From Larimichthys crocea (lineage: Eukaryota; Chordata; Actinopteri; Sciaenidae): a DNA stretch of 64,000 nt. The number at the start of each line of letters is the position of its first letter. Positions within the stretch are counted from its first letter, which is position 1. The notes under the pieces were generated by a model. That model was given only the letters and a program-made list of their open reading frames with translations. It did no database searches and had not been told where the DNA came from. Positions 26,704-38,000 of this stretch are shown in pieces. The translations under genes and the position numbers were made by a program. The stretch covers positions 13,834,002 through 13,898,001 of the forward strand of contig NC_040032.1 of NCBI RefSeq assembly GCF_000972845.2, in the 5' to 3' direction.

Positions 26704-26736
26704 TCATAAACTCGACGTGGCACGTCGAGTTTATGA
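26704..26736. repeat. perfect palindrome, 16-bp arms with a 1-base centre
   Basis: Left arm TCATAAACTCGACGTG, centre G, right arm CACGTCGAGTTTATGA. Directly followed by a 43-bp tandem duplication. Confidence 0.9.
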
Positions 26737-26737
26737 C

Positions 26738-26823
26738 CTCTAACAGAGGTGAAGCCTGGTGAAGAGATTAAAAAAACCAACTCTAACAGAGGTGAAGCCT
26801 GGTGAAGAGATTAAAAAAACCAA
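26738..26823. repeat. 43-bp unit, two exact tandem copies
   Basis: CTCTAACAGAGGTGAAGCCT ... AAAAAAACCAA occurs twice in a row without a difference (26738-26780, 26781-26823). Confidence 0.9.
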
Positions 26824-27704
26824 AAACAAACACAGTTTGATCCCCGAGGTGAGAAATGTTCCGAGGTCGAGTGACTATTCCTCTGGATTGTCAACCCACA
26901 GGTGAACCCGTGTGCCCAGATGTCACCTTCTAAACATCATCTCTGACTCCCTGTGAAGTGCTCGCAGTGCTCTCTCTGTAAATGGGACAGGGAGTGGCTT
27001 CATATCTGTCTCACTCTGTCTCTGAGGTCGTCTCTCCAGCAGAGGCCAACATTTTTCAGCCTCTCTCTGTATCTCTCTCTCTCTCATTAGTTCAGAGTAT
27101 ATTGATGTCTGCCTTTTTGTGTTATCTGCTTTGTTCCAAATGATGCAACTAAGTGGCTCTTACCAGCAGCTCCACACATGAAAGTCCTGGTCCTGCAAAG
27201 CTCTGCATCAGAGAGCGAGGAGGTGTTTGCGGTGTCAACCGGGCTCCTGCAGCGATTCCCTCCTTTGCTCCGGCCCTCTCTCTTTCTCCCTGATAGAGTA
27301 AAAATCTCTCTCGACTACAGTTGAAGCCACACTCTTATTTCACTCTGTGCTGTAGCTCCCAAAGCAGCAACAGAAAAGTAAGTGAAGCACTTAACAGAAA
27401 CTCAAGTCTCTTTAATAAAGTCAGCTGAATGGTGGGCTGTACATAAGCATGAATTTACCAAATCAGAGCCAACGTCTCGACTGACGTCTGTTTCTCTTGT
27501 AGTGTTCAGCATGGACTCATTGTGACTGTTAATACAGCGGTGAATATTAAACGTGAAATTATCTGCATAAGAACTTTTGGCCCTATCGTTTAAAGGCCAA
27601 ACAAGGCCAATGTGCACGACTGTTCCTTCCCTCTTTTCTTTTTTACAATTCCTCAGACCTCTGCGACTCATTTTGTATGCACCTTCCATCCAGCTCCGAT
27701 TAAA

Positions 27705-27771
27705 AAAAAGAGAGAGAGAGAGAGAAAGAGAGAGAGAGGGAAAGAGAGAGAGAGAGAGGGAAAGAAAAAAA
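27705..27771. repeat. (GA)n-rich purine run
   Basis: GAGAGA blocks broken by GGGAAA, all purine. Confidence 0.9.
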
Positions 27772-30700
27772 GTTGAGGCTGCTTGTTTCCCGGCACTGAG
27801 CAGCAATCCAACGTGCCTGGAATGAAGACAGCTGACCTTGGGTGAGCTAAACACATCCTCTGGGTGCCAAAGTGCTAAAAACAAAACACAAGCTTCCAGC
27901 CAAGGGGCAGATTATTTTGGAGGAAAGGTGTGATGGAAAGCGGGAGATAGGAGACAGCGGGAGAAGAGGGGGGGTTTGTGAAAGCAAAGTATATCCAGAA
28001 GACCTACACTGACTATTTTTGTTTTCATGCAGGGGAAATGTTTTTTTTTTTTTAAAGATAACCACCCAGGATGTTTTTTTCAGCTTCTCTCTGCCAGTCT
28101 CAGTCAAGGTCAGACCTCCCTGTTACGGCTACCCTGCAATCATGGTTGAGGTGCAGCCACCTCTGAGTGAGATCCAATCATCGGAGCCTTTGTGCACAAC
28201 ACAGAGCGACCTAACGTGCTATGAGAGCGGTTGTAGTGGCAGCTTTTAGTGCTTTTTTTTTTCTTCAGAGGACCGGTTCCACCTCTCTGCTTTATTTCTC
28301 TGACTGTGGCAGGAAAAAAAACTAAATCCACTTAAACAAACCCTAAGACGTTCGAAAGGCACAAGACAAATAGAAGCGTGCTGCCTGCTGCTGCCTTTGT
28401 GTGTTTTTTTCCACTCCAGCTGCAAAGTCAGTCCCATTAACCTTTCAATAGATTTCAATTAGGCATCAAAATAAGAGGCAGAGGATAAGATGGAACAGGA
28501 ATTAGGCCTGCGATGAAGCTGGATTGTTGCAGAGGGATTTCTGCATCCTTCTTATTGATCACAGTTAGATGACGTGCAAATCTATAATGGCTGAAAAAAG
28601 TGTAGACTGTAGTCAACTGCTGCCTATTACACCTAATATTCATTCATATCTGCAAAGATTTAAGTATCTGTGCAGAAACCCCATCTGTCTCTCTTCCTGT
28701 AATATGTACTGAGCTGTATCTGCAGTATTTACATTAACAAGACTAAAAGTACAGATGGTCATACATATGTTCTGTACTGAAAGCACCCTGCTGTATAGAT
28801 GTACCTCGTAAAAAAAAAAAAAAAAAACTGCTCGTATGCTCATATCTGGAAAACATGCTGCATAAATAACAAGCTGGACATTTTTCTACCAGCTCTTATG
28901 AAGCAAAGGAAGAATTGACGGTACTAAATCTAAGCCGACAACGATTGTAATGATATTTATAAGTACTAAAGTGTTGATGCCAAGCTGCAATCTTTCAACT
29001 GTTAATTGGTTTATACGCAGAAGTATTATATTTCATGCCTGCAATCAAATAAATATAAGGCCGCGAGAAACACTCGCAGCTCTGCGAGGGCTGCACTCAG
29101 ACGGAGCACGACATCAGCATGCTGACATGCTCGTGGAAATATGGCGTTTGTGCTTGTGTCACGTCTGCTTTCATTTCTCATCTTGTCAGTCAAGAGCTTA
29201 AGCTCCGTTTAGGTCACAATATTTATGTAAGCTATGTTTTTATTGCATTTGTTGTTTTATTTTCGCATGAATAATATATTTTTTTAACTATTTCTGAGTT
29301 TTTAATAAAAAAAAAAATTCAAATCAGGGTGTATTTGTAGCAGTCCATCCACTGAGCTGCTTTCTGCTTTCATTTCTCCTAATTTGGGAGCTCCTGAGGT
29401 CAATACTCTGTGTAAATGTACTTCTAATGATGTAGGTATCAGATAATCTATCCATCCAAAGAGGCAGTCAGGCAAAGTAATCGAATATCCCAACAGATTG
29501 CAGCTCACACGGGCTACAGTCTGTAGTATCAGCCAATGTCATTTACTTTTTGTTAATGATATATTTTGATAAAATATCCATTGGAGAAAAAAAAAAATAC
29601 TGTAATTACACACTGGCACAAGTCTAGGCAGGCAATTCCCTCTCTAATGTCTCATTAGCCCTAATGCAATATTCGATTCTTAATGAGACTGAAATCTTTC
29701 ACTATGTGGCCACGGTGAATGTTATCCTCAGTAATTGAGCTTGAAGTGCGGGATCCATCTGCTGCAACTGTACACATCAGATGAGTCAGCGCCGCGTGGG
29801 CACCTGTAATGACCGTGTCATTGAGAGATCACGACGCCTGGATGGAAATTACAGCAACCCTTGTTTGACATCTAGAGAGAGAAAGGGGCCGGCACCCTTA
29901 AAAGTCCACAATTATTTCAGGGGTTTGTTTTTGTCTCTACAAGCGGCGGTATCCAATCAAACACACGGCACAGGAGAGCTCGGGGCTAAAGGTTAAGAAC
30001 AGACAGCAGGAAACATCTTCCTCCTCCGAGTGGAGGGAAGACGCGAGCTAATGGCTTCTTTATTTCAAGCAAAATAGAATATTGAATCTTCAAGTGCACA
30101 TTATCCCTTTGTGATTCGAATTAACTGATGGTGACACTGAGCGTGCGAGGCTAAACAACTTAACTTAGCATAATGACTAATTACAGACAGTATTCGTCGG
30201 GATGTGACAGTCTCACACACGCCCTCGCAATAACAGCCGAATAGGTTGGGTGCCACCATTAATACAGCGAGCTCCAGATAACCTTCAAGTCCCTGTAGAG
30301 GACTCGCACACAATTAACTGCGTGCTCCGCCGCCTTATCAGATCACTGACAACCCCTGCCTTTCTCCTCTGGTTTTCTTTTGTTACGCAATTAAATGATT
30401 TAGTTGTCTTAACTTGAAAGAGAACAGATTTTTTTTCTCACTCTCTCTCTTTTTTCGCTCCTCCTCCTCCTCCAGGGAATAAAATGAATGGCTGTGGAAT
30501 GATGCATTAGTATAATGAGATGGCTCCATATTTACAGCGCGGCTTAGCACACAGACTGGAGCTCAGTCAGCCCCCCTTTCCCACCCGCAGCTTGTTTGAC
30601 TCCCACATCTGGCCCGATGTGGAGATTTTCATTTGAGATGGGAGGGTCTGTGGATTCCTGCAGATTTTCAGATGATATCTTCATTTTATTAGTTTCTAAG

Positions 30701-32380
30701 CTCATTACTGCTGAATTTCAAACAAGCCTTCTTTGGTTTGGTTTGGTCCGGGTGCATGCGTGTGATGTCCAATACAAATTGGATTAGAGACGGTGCTCGC
30801 CCTCTGGCTAAAAAAGATCCAGACCTGAGCGGGGTCCAATTCCAATTCAAGCTTTTCACAGCCACTGAACACCTGCTCTAATTAAAACTAACGGGGAAAC
30901 AGGAAGAGCGACCCACTGTTTCTGTTCTGACACTCAATTAGAAGAAAACAGCATCATGTCTTCTTTCCCATCTCACAGAGAGCTCCTTTATGTTCTCTCT
31001 TGTCTACCTGAATGTCATTTTAAAAGGACCCGGGAGAGCTTTTTCCTCCTTTGAATCTTCTATAGAGTTGTTTTGTGACGTGCGTTTGCAGATGAGAGAT
31101 TGCTGTCATGGAATATCAAGTGCTGATTTACTGTATAATAGATTCGGCGATGATGCCTCCTGCTGTCCTGCCACCTGTTCTGTCAGCCGAGAGCCGTGTC
31201 GCTACGCGCAGATCCACGGCTCGTTTACCAGCACGCGGCACTTCAAAAAACAAGCACATCCCCATTAACTAGTCAAAGACTTCCAGAACCAGCTCCGATA
31301 GAGAGAGAACCGCCTGACTACATTGCACAAGCTGCTCGCCCACTCAAGACAGTTTTAGATGCAATAAGTTGAGGGGGACGAGGCACGAGGGTTTGTCCAA
31401 ACCAGCCTCAGTGTCATCCTGTCGCCGCTCCTCCTTTGGGTGACAGTGATGAAGTGCCTCGGCTGGGCTGTTTTGGCTCCTCTGTGAAAAATGAAGCCAT
31501 TAGCTGTACAGGGGAGAGGATCGGTGCCGGGCAGTGCCGAGGCTCGTGGGCACGCGAAGGCCCCCGCGTGTTCTACACTGGCCTCAACAGGGCAATCCAT
31601 CTTAATCGGAGAGACCGGTCCACGCAGCACTTGTACCAGATGACTTTGTACCCCCCCCCCCCCAAAAAAAAAATATGACAAGCTCATCATTTCATCAGTA
31701 AACCAGCCAGGAGCAGAAAGGTCAAACAAGTCAAAAACAAAGAGAGCTTTCCTTTATTGATTTCCTTCGGGATCAATGAAGTATCTATCTATCTAGTCCT
31801 ACAATCAAATCAGTCAAGTTCTATTAAAATCCAGCCAATACGTTCCACATTCTTCGTCTTGTGTTTTGTCGTTCGTGGGTTCTCTTACTGTGTTCCACTC
31901 TCTCCCGCCTTTCGCTCTCGTACCGCGTGCATCGTATGTGACCTTTGTTTTCAGCTTCAGTACGGTCGAGGAGATAAGAGCGTTGTAAACCTGCCTCTAG
32001 CCACTACCGGACTGTTGACTCATGCAGCAGAAGTTGCTGCCAGCGCTGTCGCTGTCTACATGTATTCAAGATACAAAGTGTGTGCATGTGCAGTGCTTTA
32101 GCTCAGGCAGAAACACTGCAGCCTGCCCAGGTATCAACATCTCACCTCACCTTTGCGAGCCTCTTGAATCTTTGTGGCTTGTTGCGTGGTTGTCAAACAC
32201 GGATTCTGCAACCAGAAAGGGGATTTCAAGGGGCTCTACACCGTGAAGAATAATTTTATTTGACTATATTCAGTATTAAATCCTTCCAAATGAGGCTTCT
32301 TGGAAATATTGGATGTTAAATCATTAACGTGAAATTCACTGCAGTGTTTTTCTAACTATTTCTCTCCATCTTCTCCGCAG

Positions 32381-32727
32381 ATTTCAGTAATCATGTACGA
32401 TGCGGCGAGGGTGCCGTCCCCTAAGGATGGCGCGAACGGCGTGGCCCAGAACGTGGTCCCCGGAGCAGGAGCAGGAACAGCTGCAGGATCGGTAGGGCCG
32501 ACGCAGACTGCAGCCCTGCTAGCCAAAGCCAAGGAGGGACAGCCAGGTACAGAGGAGGAGGAAGAGGAGGAGGAGGAGGAGGAAGAAGAGGAAGAGGAGG
32601 AGGAGCAGCCCAAAACAGCAGAGCCAGTCCTGGTGAAAAAGCCACACAGGGAGATTCTGGACCATGAGAGGAAGAGGAGGGTGGAGCTTAAATGCATGGA
32701 GCTCCAGGAGATGATGGAGGAACAGGG
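32381..32727 (+). CDS. srrm3: srrm3 coding exon 1 (start codon, Glu-rich run, first half of cwf21 domain)
   Basis: The exon follows a good 3' splice site: TCTAACT branch-like motif at 32351, pyrimidine tract, CCGCAG ending at 32380. ATG is at 32393, twelve bases into the exon, so a 5' untranslated exon must lie upstream. The exon ends before GTAAGT at 32728, in phase 2. It encodes residues 1-111 and two bases of 112. The GAG/GAA run encoding 18 Glu is at about 32552-32605. The last part, from VKKPHREILDHERKRR to MELQEMMEEQ, is very close to the SRRM3/SRRM2 cwf21 domain. The upstream sequence has weak Kozak context. The long open frame on the opposite strand (Ser/Leu/Pro-rich) is only the complement of the Glu run. 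Confidence 0.92.
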
Positions 32728-34963
32728 GTAAGTAGATCACAGTATAATGAGTCTAATCGTCTGAATCTGAAGCTCCTATCAGTCTTGAGCTTTACAGCGA
32801 GTTGTTGAGTTGTCTGGCTTGTGAATGTAAATGTTTTATTTCACTCTCAGTGCTCTTAGAGGGAGGTTTAAGCCACACAAAGCAGCTACTTCGACTGAAA
32901 AAGCTCTAACAATGCACTGTGCACCACCTCCTCAGCACAAAACAGCAGACAGACGCACTTAGAGACAAGCCGTTGAACATATTGGAGCGTTTAGCAGCTA
33001 AAGAGACAGATATTTCCCTCAGGAGTTGTAGAGACCAAAAACAGAGCTACGTAAGTGAATATCGGACTTACATCTGCCAGGTGGCCAGAAACACTGTTCC
33101 AAATGAATGATAATGTAACTGCAGAAACAGAGAATAAAAATGCCTTCATCTGAATTAAACTGGTGCTTATTTGTGATGCCAAAATCAATAAAAATGGAGA
33201 AAATAACAAAAATATATATATTTTTGGCATATTCACAGTCTTCATGCAGGTCCGTGTCCAAATTCTTTCTTTGCAGCAACATTGTAACATCACCTGCTGT
33301 CTCGTCCATCTTCGTGACTCTCACGCCTTCTTGACCACCTCCTCTCTAATTCACTGGCCACTTTTTATTGCGTCCAATGTCACGTCAAACTATTTTTTAA
33401 AATTATTTCCGTCACGGTTTGGCGTTGATGCCAATGCGTTGGCAGCAGTATTTATATTTTCTAGTTTAAAAAAAGCCCCTAATACGACTGCTAACACTGC
33501 TACATCTGTTATGTTTTCATCTGCTGACAGTGACGCCTGAAGCTCCGGAGTGTGAAATATTTGTTTTTAATTTTTGGAGGGAACAAAACATGCCCACAAT
33601 CAGAGCAGAACTTCTATGGACATTTGGGGCCATCGATTTTCTTGAAGTTCAAATCTCACGAATGCAAAAAAGAGGTTTTATTAGGAAAATAACAACATGT
33701 TTTTGCATTAAGTCCAATATGTACTCAACAAGTAAGCACTCCAGTTGCACCGAGCATCTGATGTCAAGTGGCATTACCGCTTTCAGCGAATATAGCAGTT
33801 GTTTATATTTTCTTTACAATCCAGTTATCGTGGAGCTATTTGGAATGCGAGCCGTGAAAGCATTCTGTGTAGTAGAGAACTTGACATTGACAGGTATGTA
33901 CCTGTAGGGGTGCTGAGTTCACAAGCTGCAACCAAAAACATCACATTCAAAATCTGTTACCTGCCAAAAGTCATTTTCGTTGCAATATTGGAAAAGAAAA
34001 AACCCACCAGCCTCTGCAGAGGACTGTAGTAAACACGAGGAGCCGTGGTGCAGAGCAGCTATGTTTTGTCGATGTAGCAGCACGGCGTGGCATCAGATGT
34101 AAGATGTAACAAAAAATGAAATTTAATGTCATGACTTGGAAGGATCCGGAAGATAACTCTCTCCTGGAATAAGAAACAGTTCATTATTCAGTGAAGGACC
34201 CTACAGGGAACGTTTTGGCAAAGACAGAGGTACTTCCTGCCTGGCCAGCAGCCCCATTTAACATAATTGGCAATGTTCACAATCATCTAACCCGCTCATC
34301 TAACTCCTTGACGCTGTTCTAGTGGCTCCTGATTTTTGGTTTTGGGCGCCTGTGGAGAAGCATGGAGGTGAAAAGGAAGGTGGATATATGTGTGTGAGGG
34401 GATTCCTCACTGAACACAAGAAGAACGCTGCGTCGGGAATTCGGACTTTGAAACTGTGTGAGGAAAAAAAGAGGCAGAAACATCTCAAGGGTAAAACAAA
34501 AAAAAAAATCTGTTTGTTTGAATTCAGGCTTTTGAATAGGAATCATTCATGCGAGCGTTACTTGGCAAAACATAAAAATGATGTGGTTTAAACAGGTGGG
34601 AGCAACAAATCCTGGTAATCCCCAGAATCACAGATGCACCATGTAGCTCCCTCATAAATAAAATGACACAAATTTTATAGCACGGATAAAAAAAAACACA
34701 CACACACACACATTTCCAGCCTTCAAACATGGATATGCGTCAGTGGCGGTCACAGATGCGACATTACTCATCCGCGATGTTGATGCACATTTTGCAGTCA
34801 GCATTTCGAACTTTGTATTAATGGCCCCATCTTCAAGTGGTAGGTAGTTATTAGCAAAGGTTGCTATGGAGACAATCAGCATCGCAGCACAGCGTCGTCT
34901 GTTTCATTAGCATGATATGTGTCCTCCGGCGCAAAGTTAGGAAGGGTTTAGTCTGAGCCGCAC

Positions 34964-35005
<42 letters not shown>

Positions 35006-38000
35006 CTGCTTGAATACCCACAGCTCGCAGGCAAACTCCAGGCTATAGCTGAGACTGTAATTAACGATGAGCTCTGTGATCCTGTGTTGCTACGGAGAAA
35101 ATTTGCCTTCCCACTGATACTTTGTGATATTTTCTTCACATCACATTCGTCATTTATAGAAACCCAGATAATCATTGATGTATGAGGGGTGGGTGGTTTA
35201 ATTGAAAAAAAAAAAGGGGCAGGCTAATTAGTGAGGGGTTGTTGTTTTTTATGGTCAAGGCTCGATATGAGAGATGACAAATTTGATTTAGTTTAGTATA
35301 AATCGATGCTTCCTTATTGGGCTTTCCGAGAAGGTGGAGATGGATTAGACTTCCCTTTCCTCTACCCCGTCCCTCCTTCTCTAAGCGTGACTGAGCTTGT
35401 CAGGCGGCGGGGCCTCATTAAGACTGCAGGGTAATGTCGGAGCGACAACAGATTGATGTAGCTGAAAGGAAAACTGCTGGACTTTAACAAAAAAGAAAAA
35501 AATTATTGGAGGTAAGCGTGTGTGCTGTGACCGTCTGTCAAGGTCTGCTCATCTTCTGGCCTCCAGTAGACATGGTTGCTCCTGAAGCTTGGCACACTAC
35601 AAGAAGACCGGACACTCTAACACTAACCGGCTCTGCTCCCTCGTCAGACTGCACGGGCACGGCCTTCCCATTCGAAGGACGGCGACCGAACAGCTGAGTG
35701 TTAAAGCTCTGGACGGACTCGAGTCATCTTGTTAAGCTATAATAAAGAGGAGAATCTCATTTGCCAGCTTGGCACGGCGCGACTCACCCCCCCCTTGCCT
35801 CTCCAATTTCTAATGTTCCTCTTTAAATGAGAGAGTGTGTGTGCATGTGTGCAGGATTAAGGGATAGAGCGAGGGGGGATGAAACACAGGGATAGAGAGG
35901 GAGAGCAATGCCAAGCATTAGACACAATTAAAATGGTGACTGGAGTCTGTTTTCATTTGTTGTGGATTTAAAGCCAGCGGGCTCAGCCTCTACGTCACCC
36001 CCGAGTCGCCGTCCTGACTGAGGCCTCGGTGAAGGATTAGGCTTGGGGGCAGGTTTGGACGCCTGCCCTCCTTCTCTAACTCTGTCAGCATGGCAGACAC
36101 TCCCCTCCTCCCCTTTATGCAACCCCCACTCCTCTCCCCAGTCCAGCCATGCTCTCCTCCAGAGATAAGACCAGGATAAATAGTCTGTCATGAGTGATGG
36201 TGGCCTCACCCTGGGAGCCAATTAGACGGGCTCAGCAATTAAAGGAGTCTGTTCATTTAGCTATTCAAGGCCTGACAGCATCCCCCGTTCACTGCTGCAA
36301 GCGAGAGCTCCACCAGCTGAACATTGCCCTTTTATGTGTATTAGATATGCTGGAGGTTACATACGTCGGGGGCTTTTTGAGGCATGATCTGTTAGAGTAG
36401 CTCTTTGAGGAGCAGCACCATGAGACGACACTGCATTGACATTGAAGTTTGGCCACCGTATGATAACATCGTCCACGTAAAGCTCAAATGCAAATGTCCA
36501 GATTCTATTTCCAGGGTGTTTTTCCCACGTTAATTGAGGCATAATCATTGTGCATGATTTGAACTCCTGCGGTGTCTAAGCCTTTTTTTCCCCCAGCGCT
36601 CTAATGAGCTCTCTTCGCAGGGCCTCACTCACTCTAATCTGCAGGCTGCCTTTAAAACACATAAAGCCCGTACATACACGCAGCTGCAGCCGCACAAGTT
36701 AAGCAATGAAGAGGAGACCATACTGTCCACACCCGTAACACAAAAAGTGTGTGCGAGGGCCTTTCTTATGCATGCACCGATATCGCTCGTTCTGCTTCAC
36801 CAAGCGCAAAAATTCGATGCACACGTGCGTATTTGAAAAATGAATGTCTGTTGGTTTTAAAGTCGAGTGGAGAGGTGGATCCCCGGCACAAAGCACAAAA
36901 GGAGACGACGTAAAACAGAGAAGTGTAGCTGAATTTGTGTTTGTACATGTACATGAGGGCGAGCAAATTAATTTCAAGACAGAGCGGTAAATTGAGACAG
37001 CAAGGACGGGAAGTTAATTGTAGTAGTTGGGAGTTAAATTGCTGCGTTTCAGCCACTGCTGCTGTGGTATTCCTTTTAATAACACCTACACTGACACATT
37101 GCAGGAGATGTGAGTCTTATTAAGAGTCTCTGAGGCCACCGTCTCTGTGTGATGGAGGTTTTTCCTGCAAAGCCTGCGTCATAAGACGATAAGAAATTTC
37201 GAGGGGTGGGGGGGAAGCATCTCAGTGAGAATGAGCCATTTTCTACATTGTCACTCGAGGGGCTCCCAAGCCAATATAGCAGGTCCACCACGCTAGACAA
37301 AACAGCTTGTTACAGGAGGTCTTAGAGAAGATGAGCAATCAGAGAGTAGCAATAGCTCCCAACCATTGATCTGCTTGGGCTGTGGGGGAGGTGAAAAGAG
37401 CAGCTTTATATAGTGAGAGAAAGGTGTAGTCTCTCTTTGCTACTCTTTCTGTCGGCCCTGTCCACTATCTGTTATCCAACCAGAAAATCTATGACTGCAG
37501 AGAGCATCAATTGAAAATCCTCTCCACTCGAGAGTTAAACTATTTTACCGCAGCGCTCTGCAGGTCGTTTTAATTCTGCCCCCCCTGAAATAGAAATGTT
37601 GGGGCGTTCGCGTTCGCCCTCCCACGTCCAAAGCTCCGTTCAATCTTACTAACTACATTGGCATCACTTTGCGTCTGTACTCTTTGCAGCGGGATTGATG
37701 GCTGCAGAGCTCCATATAGGTGTGTAGCAGCGCCTGGGGACGACTTGTGGAGGGAAAAAAGGCTCTTCAGACGTCAAGAGACATCACTGACAAACACACA
37801 CACACACACGCAGGCACGTCCTCATCAAATCGATGACTATCAGCGTAAGGATGGTCTCCGGGTCACAACTATTCATTTTCCAGGATCTTGAGTTAATGGG
37901 GGGAATCTGTGGGTGCTCGGAGCTGTCTAATTACTCCAATCAAGTTCTTTAATCGTGGTGATTTTTCATGGCTGGGGGTTGCGGGAAGCCCCCACCGACA

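Larger units (their letters stand above)
23733..32380. other. DNA upstream of srrm3 coding exon 1, no gene recognised
   Basis: Contains one dispersed repeat (26041-26303), a palindrome plus tandem duplication (26704-26823), a GA run (27705-27771) and a C13A10 tract (31651-31673). Several blocks (for example 29640-30000 and 30040-30560) are free of repeats and rich in homeodomain-like TAAT cores, so they could be regulatory. No coding exon is supported. The srrm3 promoter is not identified. Confidence 0.45.

Noticed and set aside
27402..27884. 160-codon minus-strand frame with a Ser/Leu/Phe run
   Set aside because: Driven by the GA/CT repeat, and no homologue is recalled.
32356..32697. Minus-strand frames opposite srrm3 exon 1 (poly-Ser, poly-Leu/Pro)
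   Set aside because: They are shadows of the GAG/GAA run and have no independent support.
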